A stretch of DNA of 64,000 nucleotides from Promerops cafer (lineage: Eukaryota > Chordata > Aves > Passeriformes > Nectariniidae): assembly GCA_013398275.1 (NCBI GenBank), contig VZSE01002737.1:3961-67960 (forward strand), in the 5' to 3' direction. Below the pieces are notes generated by a model. The model was not told the DNA's origin, searched no databases, and worked only from the letters and a program-made list of their open reading frames with translations. The translations under genes and the position numbers were made by a program. This document shows, in pieces, positions 36,281 through 48,080 of this stretch (within the stretch, counting starts at the first letter, position 1; each line of letters starts with the position of its first letter).

Positions 36281-36321
36281 TCTGGTAATTAAATGTGGTA
36301 ATTAAATTCTGGTAATTAAAT
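36281..36321. repeat. Three tandem copies of a 13-14 bp AT-rich unit
   Basis: TCTGGTAATTAAAT, then a shortened copy GTGGTAATTAAAT, then TCTGGTAATTAAAT again. The unit contains TAATTA, a homeodomain-type core, so three such sites sit 14 bp apart. Confidence 0.9.
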
Positions 36322-36649
36322 TTTCTTTACATTGTTTTATTTTAAGGATCTTAAATAAAACTCCTCCCTTCATGGAGTGGACCCTTTCAAAGGCAGGATT
36401 CTTCAGTCTTAAAAATAGTCGCAATCTACACAAATTTCATTAAAATAATCAACTTCCTCATTTATTTCCTACTCTTTTAAGTAGGCCTAATTCATAGTTC
36501 ATGGCCTTTCATTGCTAGCATAATTCATCTGCAATGTAGACAGGAGACTGTGACATCTAGAACACAATCAGCATGGCTGTTTACATGGGGTTAAAATGTT
36601 TCTAAAATCATAGGAACTGCAAGCAATACTCAGGGAGGTGGGGTAGGAC
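36322..36649. other. Non-coding stretch, no feature seen
   Basis: Ordinary AT-rich sequence up to the LTR-like block. Nothing supportable. Confidence 0.6.
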
Positions 36650-36964
36650 TGGTAGGCCACAGAAAGAGAATATTGTACTTTGTTTTTAGTAGATCTGATG
36701 AACTACAGAACTACACCTATGATTGTGCTTTGTTTTTGGTAAATCATATGAAACTACACCTGCATATTGATAAATAATATGATTGTTAAGTGTATTAATA
36801 AATGATGTGATTCTTGTTAAAAGTTAAACATGATGATTGTTTAGTAGTAACATGAAAATCATGAGAAAGGATGTTTAAGGTATTCAATAAAGATCACAAG
36901 AATAATATTTGGGGTGAGATCATGCTCATACAATAGAACAATAAGTAACTATATAATGTTAGAG

Positions 36965-36970
36965 TATAAA
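36965..36970 (+). promoter_or_regulatory. TATA box of the LTR-like block
   Basis: TATAAA within GAGTATAAATATATATGC, about 74 bp upstream of the AATAAA. This spacing suits an LTR promoter whose short R region carries the polyadenylation signal. Confidence 0.4.
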
Positions 36971-37038
36971 TATATATGCATTTCAAATCCACGTTGGAGT
37001 CAGATTTGGGTTTGTACCCCTGGCTGCCAGAGCTCTTC

Positions 37039-37044
37039 AATAAA
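37039..37044 (+). terminator. Polyadenylation signal of the LTR-like block
   Basis: AATAAA in TCTTCAATAAAAGCACC, followed by a T- and G-containing segment (CCATCTGTGATTATGTGTTC). This is the usual order of signal and downstream element in an LTR. Confidence 0.45.
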
Positions 37045-37093
37045 AGCACCTGCATATAATCCATCTGTGATTATGTGTTCCTGAACGCTAACA

Positions 37094-37831
37094 TAGCAGG
37101 ACCTTGATTGTTCTCAAAACCACAAAAAAAAAAGTAATCAGTGCAAGTCTCTCAGTGTTTGCTGGGTAAAAGGGATGGAAGTGTTTGATGGCACTTTCAT
37201 CTTGTAAAGTCATCTGACCCAGGCAGCCCACGGTGGTAATTCTGCATGCACTCAGGTAAGAAACAAAATAAAGTGGGGAAAGACAACATCTACTGATGGT
37301 TACACACTATGAAGGCACAGGGAATTTGTCAATTTGTAGAACATTGTCTGGGAATTGCGCTCCCTCTACAGGGCTGCTCAATTCCAGCCTTAGTGCTTCC
37401 CTGCAGGACGTGACAAGAGTGCAAATATTTCATTTAGTGGTAGCAGAAGTCATAAAAAGCTTCAGGGAGACTGAAGCGATAATGGTGACCTGGCTCCACA
37501 GGGAGGAGGCAGGAGAGAAGAACACAGTGTGCACTATGCAGAAGAAATTCTCTCATGAAAAACCCAGGGAGCTGGAAACAGAAGGAGATAAAGTGGATTT
37601 CTGAACTCAGAATTGCCTGTGTGTTGGTGCCTTCAGTCAGTCTGCCTTGCTCTCCATGCTGCCAGACTCAATATTCATTCTCACAAAACTGCTGTAGTGA
37701 ATACCCTGGTCACACACGCACAGAAAATGTGAACATTTAGTGCACAGCCTATAGGGGGAAAAAAAAGAGAAGGAGGAAATATAGATGGGTAAGTGGTATT
37801 TTCATCTTTATTACTGTTCTGAGGAAAGTTT
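37094..37831. other. Non-coding stretch after the LTR-like block
   Basis: No retroviral internal sequence. A 102-codon plus frame at 37296-37604 has no recognisable motif. The sequence just before the minisatellites is A/G-rich. Confidence 0.55.
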
Positions 37832-37867
37832 CTTAGATAACCTCTTAGATAGCCTCTTAGATAACCA
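37832..37867. repeat. Minisatellite, 12-bp unit, three copies
   Basis: CTTAGATAACCT, CTTAGATAGCCT, CTTAGATAACCA: three head-to-tail copies with one internal and one terminal mismatch. It lies four bases from a second, unrelated tandem array. Confidence 0.95.
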
Positions 37868-37871
37868 GGAA

Positions 37872-37946
37872 GCTTCAAATTAGGGAACTTCAAATTAGGG
37901 AGCTTCAAATTAGGGAGCTTCAAATTAGGGAGCTTCAAATTAGGGA
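37872..37946. repeat. Minisatellite, 15-bp unit, five copies
   Basis: GCTTCAAATTAGGGA is repeated five times. The second copy differs only in its first base (A for G). Because the unit is a multiple of three, the minus strand reads as LPNLK repeats in an 89-codon frame (37681-37950), but no other coding signal supports translation. The high copy identity implies recent expansion, and length variation between individuals is likely. Confidence 0.95.
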
Positions 37947-40900
37947 GCAATTTTTCTTCTTTGAGGGAATATTAGCTTCAGTTTGTGGCTAAAATTACAT
38001 AGGGTACCTAAATAATATCAGGCACTATCTATGCATTGTTCCAGACAGCTTCTGTAGAATCAAAAAAGATCTTTTGATGCATTGACTTCTGATAAGCACA
38101 GGTAAATGTGAATCACTCTGCATAACCACAACTTACACAGGTTATATTGCAGAGAAACAATTGCTTCTGACTTCCAAATATAGCAAGGATCTTTACATTT
38201 TGCAATTGCCATAACAACGCTGATGTCCCCGTACCCATGGCCCCTGTAGCTCCTCAGATCTGGTAGCTCTCACATATAATATAGTCAGTTTTCACCTGTG
38301 AAAGTCCATTATAAATGTTAAGAGAGAGTGTTCACTTAGAAATCTAGAGAATATATACTATAATATTATTCTTTGTAATCATCGTGACGCCTTCACCCTC
38401 ACATTCAATATTGAGCATATAAAAGTAAGAAGAGTTTTGGATTTGGGTGTTTTCTCTATGGATCTCTTTGCTAAATAAAATCCTGAAAAAATGAGAATCG
38501 GAGTTTAAAGTCTCAAGTCCTGTCCTCAGTTTCCTATTTGTGTTTTCCTTATGCACCTTTCCTTTAATACAGAGGAATCATTACTGCGAATACCTTAAGG
38601 GTGTGAAGACAACAATAACACTCTATCCCAGCACATATGAGCTCATTTTGACATCCACATTCTTACATAACATTATTTGTTATTTATGTTTGGATGCCTG
38701 TCTCCTTTCCTTAATAATCCAGCATAAGAAAAAAGGCAAGTTCAGAGACAGTGAAGCTCTGCAAGTAATTTATCTTCAGTGGTGATGTATGAATACTGTG
38801 ATGCCAATTTACATATGATGCACTACAGGACATTTTCCTTGTCTAACCAAGTAGTGTGAACTAACATTTGAGTGCCTCTAAGATGTTATAAGGATAGAGG
38901 TAGGATTTTCTAATGGGGTGAACTGAGAGATCATTAAAGATATGGATGGAAATACAGAGAAAATAAAGAGAAAGGGAAGGGGTAATGAGACAGAAAAGCA
39001 ATATGGCAAGAACTACCAGGTTGATGAGAAAGGAGAGTGGAAATTCATGCAGAAGTTATGCTCAGAGAACTGCAAGTGGAGATGAAACAAATGAATTTGA
39101 TGCTAAATTCTGAAGGAAGAAATAGTGTGGAGATGCTGTGATGTAGCCTACGAAGGATTTCTAAAAGTTTAGCAGCCACCACTTTGGTGATAGACTGGAA
39201 AGTATTTAGAAAGAGAGGCTGCTCCATATACTCTAATCTCTCAAAGCACCATTCCACTGATCAGCAGGACACTTCCAGCTTCCCCAGACTACTGGTGATG
39301 ATTTCCATAACCTTCCTAGAGCTTCAGTGTAAAAACTCTTCTAATATTAATAATAGGGCACCACCTCCATAGACCCAGCCCTACCCTCAAAAAGCTCCTA
39401 AAAGGCATTCCTTTCCCTTTTAAACATGGCACCTGGACCTTGCTGGGTGTCAGGTTCTCATGTTTGGTTTCAGGCTTTTCTCTGTCAAGATTCTAAATTG
39501 CTTTTGGAGCTGAGTTAGGTATAAACTAATACAAACAGAAAGTGCTTTATGGGGTTTGCTGTAACTCTTATCTACTGTGGGAATTAGGAGGACGAGGTAG
39601 AAGTAACTGTGATGAAAGATGTATGAGAGATTATTTTAGTGGGAACTGAAGAGGGATATGCTTTCAGCTATGTTGCAGGGGAAGAACTAGCTGAATTTAG
39701 TGACTTGATTTATGAGCTATAGCTAAAGCAAGACTCATGGAGAAGAAAAATATATTTTTCAGTCCAGGTGGCAAGGATATGAATGTTAGAGCTGACAGTA
39801 AAGTGTGAAAAGTTTTAACAAAAATAAGCTCAGTGAATGGCCTTTGTGCCTTTCTGGACCTGGACCATTCTCACATGGTTAGTGAGCCCGTAGAGTCTTT
39901 GCTTTAGACTGCTTGCAATGAATTCATCTGTGCAGAATGATGGGAACTTCTTCAAGTTCCTTCAAACAGAAGCATCTTGAAAGTAATGATTGTATTAATC
40001 TCTCAAGTGCTGTCTTTCCCTCTTGCTGTCATTCCAGTAAATGAAGAGGCCACATGACATCTCCGTGCTCGATGTCTCTGTGGAGCGTGTAAGCGTTCTG
40101 TTAGAGCCAAATCAGTACTTCTCATCTGCAAATTAAGAGCACACTGAAAGTTTCTTAGCTAAGATCCTACTATTCATACTCAAAGCAACTATTTCTTCAA
40201 AATCTGTATTCCTCAGGAAAAAAAAAAAAAAGGAATGAAATTTGAAATATAGAAATAGTTTAGAAGTTTGTTCTGGATTTTTTTAAGCATTGAGGCTCAC
40301 AGAAAACATTGTGTTCATGACTCCAGGGAATATTTCTGCTGTTATCAGAGAGATTTGCAATATGGTTACAATAACAGATTCTTATTAATGACTGTGACTC
40401 CATTGCATAGCAAAAGATGATCTTTGACCCCACTGAATGCATCATCAAGCAAAACGAGTGAGGCAATACTCCTTTTAAAAGAGAAGGAACAAAGTCGAGG
40501 ACAGGTTCAAGATACAGTTTTTAAAGGGAGCCAATAGGATGCAGTTGCCCCATTCCCAGATGCCTTCTGATGACCTGGGTGCAGAACTTTTCCCTCCCAT
40601 AGCTAGATCTGTGCCTGCAATTGGAGCCTGTCATACCTTTTCTGCTGCCCCCAGGATCAAAATGTGCTGCAAAAGCAGGTGAACATGCTGACAGTCATCT
40701 ATCTGGGTCAACCTTTGATTTCAGCATAACAGAAATCAACAATAAAACACTGGGGTTATGACTAGAAAGTGCATGAGAGAAGAAAACAAATATCAAGATA
40801 GAGTCCCCAGCTTCCTTCTTTCAAAGCAGACTGCTGTGTTTGCATGATGGACAGTAGAGGATCTAAAGTGAGCTGTTTGGTTTTAATATTTTTCTTGTGA

Positions 40901-43900
40901 TATCCTAGCTAACTGAAGGTTATGTAAGCCTGTGTCTTCTGACCTTAATTAGAAGACACATCCATTTGTCAGCTAATAAAGTTTTTTTCACCTTTTTTAA
41001 TAAGATTTCTTAATGTATCAGGTAATATCATGACTTTGATGTGAATGCTGAACTACTTATGTCTTACTGAAGTATACATACCATGAAGGTCACTGACTGA
41101 CCTGGACAACAGAGATGGGAAACTTTTAACGCAGCTGTTTGTGATTTATACTCCTTGAAACATTGTGAGGAATCTTTAGATCTAAACCCTCTTTGTGTAA
41201 TCTGGCTACTCATCTAGAGAATGCTAGTTGTCCTAAGGCTGGTATAAATGACAGTGGAAAGATATTTATCTAGATGTGGGAGTCCCATCCAAGTTAAAAA
41301 TTATTTGGCAGTTTTAAAATGCTAGGGTCTGTATCATCACAGTACAAATCCTTAAAAAATGGAAAGCTGGTGTTACCTGCCTTTTGGTAATAGTCAGAAA
41401 TAACTTCTTCTTCAACCAAACTACTTAAAATGCGCTGAAAATACACATATTACTTGTGTTGCACAATGGACTTTAGAGACCATATTTCTAGTGGTCAGAT
41501 TTTAGGGTTTTGATGGCTAATTCAAATCTTCAGATCTTACTTCTAGTGGCCAAAGCAACTTCACCTTCCCCATAGAATTTATCATCTTTTGTTGTGCTTC
41601 CCTGAGTAGTTCATCTACACATTGCCTGAAATAGAGCAGGTTCCAGAACCACAGACTCATGCTGAAAGAGAGAGAAGATAAAAAGTCTGGATCCATAGCA
41701 TTACTATAAAACGTTGTGAGGACAGAGAGATTTGGATCTGTACCAGAACATTTTTCCTGTGGAAAAATTAAAAGAAAGGAGAGACACATATTATAGTTTG
41801 AAAAACACTCTGCTGGATGCTTTTAATTCCTCTGTATTTACGATCTTTCTGCTTGCCCCCTAAACTGGAAACTGTATTTTTCCTTCAAGATAGTTATGTT
41901 GCAATGCAGGAATACTAAGAACTAATATTCCCTGTCATTTTTGTTTGGTTTTCTTCCTATTCAAACTCTGGATGAACTTCAGCAATTCCCTCCATCTCCT
42001 CAGGTTCCTGGATTTTACATCTACAAAATTATCTTAACTTCCTGCATCAAGTGCTTTGAGATCCATGCAAGAAAAGCACCGTGCAAGATCTAGTTGTCAT
42101 AATTACAGAAATCCAAGTAGAATTACTTTCAGGGGCTATGAGCTGTAATTAAGTAAAAAGAGCTCAAGGGTACTCCTTTATGGGTATTAATCCAACCTGT
42201 AAATGGAATAGTTGACAAAGCCAAATACTTTGTGTCCAAGGGAAAAAAAAAAAGCCCAGATCATTGCCCTCTCTAACTCAAGAATGTTTTTAGTTGTCCT
42301 GCAATACAATTGCCTTAGACACTGTGGTTTGCCTTCGTTGTGTAAGACAAACCATGGAGGAAGTGCATTGAAGCAGAAGCTGGCAAGCTCTAGTGCCCTG
42401 TAAGAGCCATGGGGTAATGCCAGTCTCTGCAGAACAGCAACCTGCGTGGCACTGAAGGGTGGAGAAGAGGCAGAAGTGAGAAGAGAATAGGAAGGGAAAG
42501 AGCTCGGCCTACCAAAGGCCAGCAGAAATGGAGAAGTTGCAGTAAGCATCTTGAACTGCAAAGTGACTATTGCCAGGATGTTTACTGATATTCTTCCTGT
42601 AGAATAATGCAGCCATATTCTTTACAGGGTGTGTGGGGTCTCCCGTATAGTGAGTCTGTGGGTTCAGGTGGGTGAAATAAGTGCCCTCTCTGCCTTTTAT
42701 TTTTCACTCAGAATTAGCAAAATATAGTATGCAAAGAACAAGTCCAGCAGTGGTAAATTTTGTACACTTTTTTTTCTCTTTTAAGATTTTTTATGGATGC
42801 TGGACTGCTGCCTTTGCCCATGGAAAGAATAACCAATATTTTAAAAGACAGATTTTTTTTACAAGGTTATTGAATTGGTATTGAACACAGACTTATTTCT
42901 AGGTGATATATGAAGAAGACAACATTGAAGGTAGAACTGAAGGAGTAGATGATCAGACTTTATTTTTGGGGATGGAGGAGGAAGAGGAATTCCTCCACTT
43001 CCAGTTTAGTATTAGAAAAAGCCATGCTCTCTTTAACATGACCCCCTACAAAAGGTGAGGATTATGAGAGAACTTTTCCTGAGGGATAACACAGAAATTA
43101 TTTTTTTTAAAAAATTGAAGATTTCCTCAAGAAAGGTTTTCCTTCCTCTGAGCTCAAGTGCCATGTTTTTCCAGGGTCCACACAACCTATCCTCTCTGAG
43201 CAAAGCCAGTGTGAGCTTTGAGAGTGCTTGTGTTTTAAAGAGCCTTTAATACTGAGTCATCCTAAGAACCTTGGGACAGTTGGTCTAGGGATCTAAAACA
43301 AAAGTTGTGCTCCCTTCTGTCCTGCCAGTTGCAGGGAATGATGGGGCAAGAAACAGGAAAATTATGCAGATGAACATCTGGTTTCAAGACAGGTGTTATA
43401 AGCAGATTTTTTTTTGGTTTTTTGATCATGGGACAGTTTATACAACATAAACTCATTTCAGTTGGAAAACACTGTGTTAGAGGAGATAAAAGTTAGGTCA
43501 ACAAGGAGTAATCTGAACCAACTTCAGGCCATGCCTATCTTCACATGTCCTGACCCCCTTCCCAGTTGTGAATGTTTTATGGAGTCCAGGGTCTACAGTG
43601 AAGATTGAAAGCTTATGGCAGAATTTCCCTTTGGGATTTCTGCAAAACATCTCTTTATGGGACTGAATCACTGAGAGGCTGAATAAAGATAAAATTTAGA
43701 AACACTTTAAGGGCTGCTCTTTATCCAAATTTACCTGTCAGAAAGTCACCATGGGAAGAAAAAGAAGCCTCCTTAAGGGAATAAATGAGAAAGAAGCTGG
43801 GTCCATTAGCAATACCAGAATATGTACAGGCACTTGTGCCCATTGAGATAAGACATTTTAGAAAAGCCTGGTCTAGAAAGTGTATTCATAATGAACAGAT

Positions 43901-46900
43901 AACAGGGACTTAGAGTCACAGAATTTCATCTCAGTATGGTAGAGGCCATGAGCTACTGCATAAAAGAGTCTTGGAGGGCATGAATAGTGTAAAGCTTGTG
44001 AAAGGATTAACCCAGGGAGGTAAGAACCCATTGCTGCCCTGACAGTTCTCTTGTCAGTGTTTCCTCTTGCTATACAACTGGATATATAAAGCTGAATTCC
44101 TGGCCTTGCTTGGGGCCTTCTGACATCACTGTAAGAACACATCAGACTAGGCTCATGCAGAGTCAAACTGTACTGCATAAATAATGTGCAGGCATGTACA
44201 GGCCATGCAGCAGAATTCAGAGAACCCAATGACCACAGACTCAAGCTTGAGGTAGCAGTGAGGATGGCAAGTGCAAACAAAGATCACCTGATGAGAAAAG
44301 GGGACCTTGCTGAACTTAATTGATGAGACCCATCAGCATCCCAGTTTGAAAGGTAAAAGGTTGCTCTATAAGGAGAAGTAAAATCCAGCAGTGAAGGAAA
44401 GCAGCTGACTGGAAACAGGCAGGAAGCAAAAGGCTGTGGGCTTCATTTTCTTCTTCAAATGTTCACCCTACAGAAACCACTTCTACTGCTTCAGATGAAA
44501 AAGGGGAGACAGAAGTGACAAACAGGTTTAAAGTTTGATAAATGTAAAGATCTATTTAAATACAAGGAATGTTTCTGATGTTTGGTAGCCCTGTTTCTTC
44601 TCTTGGTGTACATTTGAATAGTGCTGTTTGTCATCCTATTTATGTCATCACATGGTTATGTCCAGCAGAAAGCTGTAAGCAGAGCACTCAGAATTGAACA
44701 ATGGGACTTCAGAGGTCCACACTGCAGTGCAAAAAGGCTTACTGGTCTGCATCCACAAATGAAGACTCTCTAGATGCCAGTACAGTACTGACTTGAGTTC
44801 AGCTAATACATTTATTTCAGTGGCTCATCCTTTCTTGTTGGTGAACTGGAAGCTGCTGCACACATGGGGCTGAGAGACACTGGGACAACCAACAAGTATG
44901 GCACATATGCTGTGTTTTGTTTTCCTTTTTCTCCTCAGCTCTGCATCATTGGAAGCAATGAATGTGTACAAACAAGTGAAGCTGGGCAGAAAACAGATGT
45001 TTTCCACCCAATCAGTTCACAAATAATGAGACTGCTCCCATGCACGCTGCTAGCACTCCCCCCTGCTATTGTCTGTGGAGTACAATGAGAGAGAGACAAT
45101 GGAGAAAAGACAAATGTAAACTATTCTGTTTCTGCAGAAATGCAAACAATTTCACTCCAAGCAAAGAAGTCTTTCTAGAAATTCAGAAAGTTTCACCATC
45201 CAAAGGGACAGGATGGGTCAAAGGAGCATAACAGCATGTAAATACTTCCATCACACCTGCCAAGCAGTTACCACAGCTATAAAGGATCCAATAGTTTCTT
45301 TGTTTTTGTGAAAGACAGTAGGTAAATAGAAGATATTGATCAAATATTGAGCAAATATGTGCATCCAAACTATTCTCCTCTTTCTCCTCAGGATGAGTTC
45401 CAGAACAGATTCTCACTACTCTCTCCAGCTTGACACACATCAGCAGTGCTACAAGCTGAGGTGACATAAAAGTGAGGAACATCTGTTACAAGCCCTGACA
45501 ACCTCTCCTATTTACTTACAGTTAATTACAGTGCTAATTCCAAAGGAGGCCTTTCTCTTTTACTTTTTTTAAAAGAAATATAGTTTGTTTTTTTTTTTTA
45601 ATGAGATATTACTTATCATCCTCAAGATATACAAAGATAAATGGGTTTTTAAAAATCTATATTGTCTCATCTCATCGGGGGAGGCTATAAACAATCAGAA
45701 CACCATTGACTGGTGTAATTTCCTGCTGAAGCCTGATGTGTTTCTCCAGTGCAGCTCAAGACTATACAGCAGGCTGCAGTCTGCCTTTTCAGGCTGAATA
45801 CAAGAAAAAAATGCTGCCAGTTATTATACAGATTCCAGGCCCAGACTGGTTTTCTTCTCATGGTAATCAAAACAGTTGACAAGCTCCTGCCACCAAAGAC
45901 ATTTTCATTTACATTCTTCTGGGCATTAGGAAGGTGATAAGAGCAATGCTTGCACACATGAACGACATGTTCATTAGAGGACAGGAGAAGAATTATTTCT
46001 CTGCAGGACAGACCTTGGCTAAGTGTGAAGGGTGAGGTCTTAGCAGACTCTTGGTAATTGGATCACTACTGGTGAATTGGCAGAGAACTTACAGGAAGCA
46101 GGAAAAATAAACAAAGGTTGTATTGGCAAAGAATTATCCTATTGGAATAGGAGGTGTTAGTGACATAGACTACCTTAAAAGAGACTGAATTTTTTGTACC
46201 AATGAAGTAATCTTTCTCTTTCAGAAAATGTGATAACACCTGGTTCTCAGGAAATGTTTTACTTAGGGCTCCCTTTCTGTACTGGTAGAGACTTTCAGGA
46301 CAGCCTTCAGTTCTGGAGGCTTCAATTTTAGAAAAGCAAAATGTATGAGGCAAATACTACCTTCTTTAAGGTTTAACAGAAAGTCACTGTGTTAATCATT
46401 GTGCCAGGCTGACAATTGTTCTGCAACTTTAAAGCCTGAGAAAGAAAAATATCGCTTATCTTTGCAGTTAGATATTTCCTTTGGGTGTATTGAAGTGGGA
46501 AGAGCATAAGGCAGTATTTATTTTTGTGCAAATTGACTGTCTTTAGAATGTAAATTCATGCCAAAAGTGGGTGCCTTTGCTTTTCCTCAAAGATGAAGCA
46601 GAAGAAACATGAGTAAAATGAGAATCAAGCTATGCAGATACATGTAACAACAAAATGCTTCATGATCCTTTCAGAATTTCCATTTACTAGGACTTCATGA
46701 CAGGCTACACTGAAAATATTTTTGTCCGAAATAGTTTTGTCAATTTAAACAAATTCCTATTTGAAAAATAATATATTTTTAGTTGAATATTTTCACCAGG
46801 AGAAGATAAGGAAATCATTCTGTTTCCAGTTCCTGACAGGGTTGCATCATGAACAAATCACAGTGCATCAAGGAGCAAGAAAAGAGGCACAAGAGTTGAG

Positions 46901-47618
46901 ACAAACTTGACTGAAGGGCTGCAGCTTTTCATCTGGACTGACATTAGTCTGCAAGTAAATGCAACCCCTTTGCTTTTTGAATGGTCTGTTGCACTTCTCC
47001 TTTTTTAACTTTTGCTGTGATTTGGAGAAGGAAAAAGAAATCAATGCCAACATGCTGGAATTTTCTTCAGTATTAATAAGTGTACAGGTTCCTGGGACAA
47101 AATGAATAACATTAAATGGTTTTAAACTCAGGCTGCCTCAAAATATACTTTCTCCACCAGATCTCATTTTCCCAGGCCCAGACATCTAGAGGCTGTGCAG
47201 AGGGCAAAGAAATGACATCATGAAGGGAGCATCCCTTTACTTTACCCATTCCCTAGCAGAGAATGCACATAAGATTTGTCTCCTTACCAAAAAGGACATC
47301 ATTCTCTGGCTCAACAGAAATGTCACTGGGTTTTCTTTCTTTCTCCAGGAGTCCTTTTCCTGGCCTTAAGTTATTTTTACTGGATTTGTGAGGAGTGTCA
47401 GAGCTGTGCAGTGACCATAAAGGTTAACACAGCCAAGTCTCTGTGGCATCAGCCCCGGAGCTCCTCCTAAGCACGGGCTCATTTCAGAGACCTGTTTGCT
47501 TTAGCTGTAGAGGTAATGAAGGGTGGCCAGGTCAGTCAGTCCTGCCGTGTCCATCCTGAATGAGAGCACACAGGGCTTGGCTGTGGACAAACTGCACTGA
47601 TTTTCCCTGTTTCTCCAG
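37947..47618. other. Long non-coding stretch, no gene seen
   Basis: Nearly 10 kb without a supportable gene or interspersed repeat. An A-run lies at about 40217-40231 and T-runs at about 45588-45600. The longest frames are a 135-codon minus frame at 43873-44280 and a 124-codon minus frame at 42187-42561. Both lack domains, and each overlaps comparable frames or has no splice context. No CR1 landmarks were found. Confidence 0.55.
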
Positions 47619-48080
47619 TGTGCAAGAGGAGGAGCAGAGTTTATGCTGCAAAATAATCTCACTGTTAAGTTCTGGACCGGATGGAGAGGAGCAGAGTGCT
47701 GGCTGCCCTGCAGACCTGCATTCCTCTCTTCTTAGTCTTTCAGACTATATTGCCAGCCTTTGTACCATCAAGACTACTTGTTCAGATGACCACATCATCT
47801 CTTTACTGGTTAATTTACAAAACCTGAGAAGAACCAGGAGTTAATACTTTTGGTAACTAGCTAAGATTTGGCTCTGCGAAGAAGGCAGAAACTTGAAAAA
47901 AATTCCCCTTTATATAAATCTTAATGTTCTGAAAAATTCAATACTTAGCACCTATTAGTGTGCAGATAAGCAACCACCCTCTTCTTCTCTCTGAGCCTTG
48001 CAAGCATGCAGAAGTACACAATTTACTTCCATGTATGTTCTTAGAGGTTGTGTAGTGAATAAACCAGGAAAAAAAATCAC
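47619..48080 (+). other. Possible terminal exon with 3' UTR, unrecognised
   Basis: A strong acceptor (GATTTTCCCTGTTTCTCCAG) ends at 47618. The frame then stays open for 74 codons and stops at TAA (47842-47844). The product is Leu/Ser-rich and helix-like, including SLLSLSDYIASLCTIKT and ending QNLRRTRS. AATAAA lies at 48058-48063, about 215 bp after the stop, followed by T-rich sequence, as expected for a short last exon and 3' UTR. The first codon would be completed by two bases of an upstream exon. No upstream exon in that phase was identified and no family was recognised, so this may be chance. Confidence 0.25.
48058..48063 (+). terminator. AATAAA polyadenylation hexamer
   Basis: AATAAA in GTGAATAAACCAGG. 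It matters only if the upstream frame ending at 47844 is a real last exon. AATAAA is frequent by chance in DNA this AT-rich. Confidence 0.2.

Larger units (their letters stand above)
36650..37093 (+). mobile_element. Probable solo LTR of an endogenous retrovirus-like element
   Basis: The block has the architecture of an avian LTR: a TATA box at 36965, then GGCTGCCAGAGCTCTTCAAT leading into AATAAA at 37039, a U5-like segment, and an end at GAACGCTAACA (CA terminus at 37092-37093). No gag, pol, env or primer-binding-site sequence is visible on either side, so it is a solo LTR if real. The left boundary is not certain. AGGAC occurs at 36645-36649 and again at 37098-37102 and could mark a target duplication, but the ends it implies are not the usual TG...CA. 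Inside, a segment starting TTGTACTTTGTTTTTAGTA is repeated 50 bp later with substitutions. Confidence 0.5.

Noticed and set aside
37681..37950. 89-codon minus-strand frame with LPNLK repeats as a real repeat protein
   Set aside because: The repeats follow from a 15-bp minisatellite unit. No start context, homologue or other coding evidence.
43873..44280. 135-codon minus-strand frame
   Set aside because: No domain, no splice or promoter signals, and a length compatible with chance.
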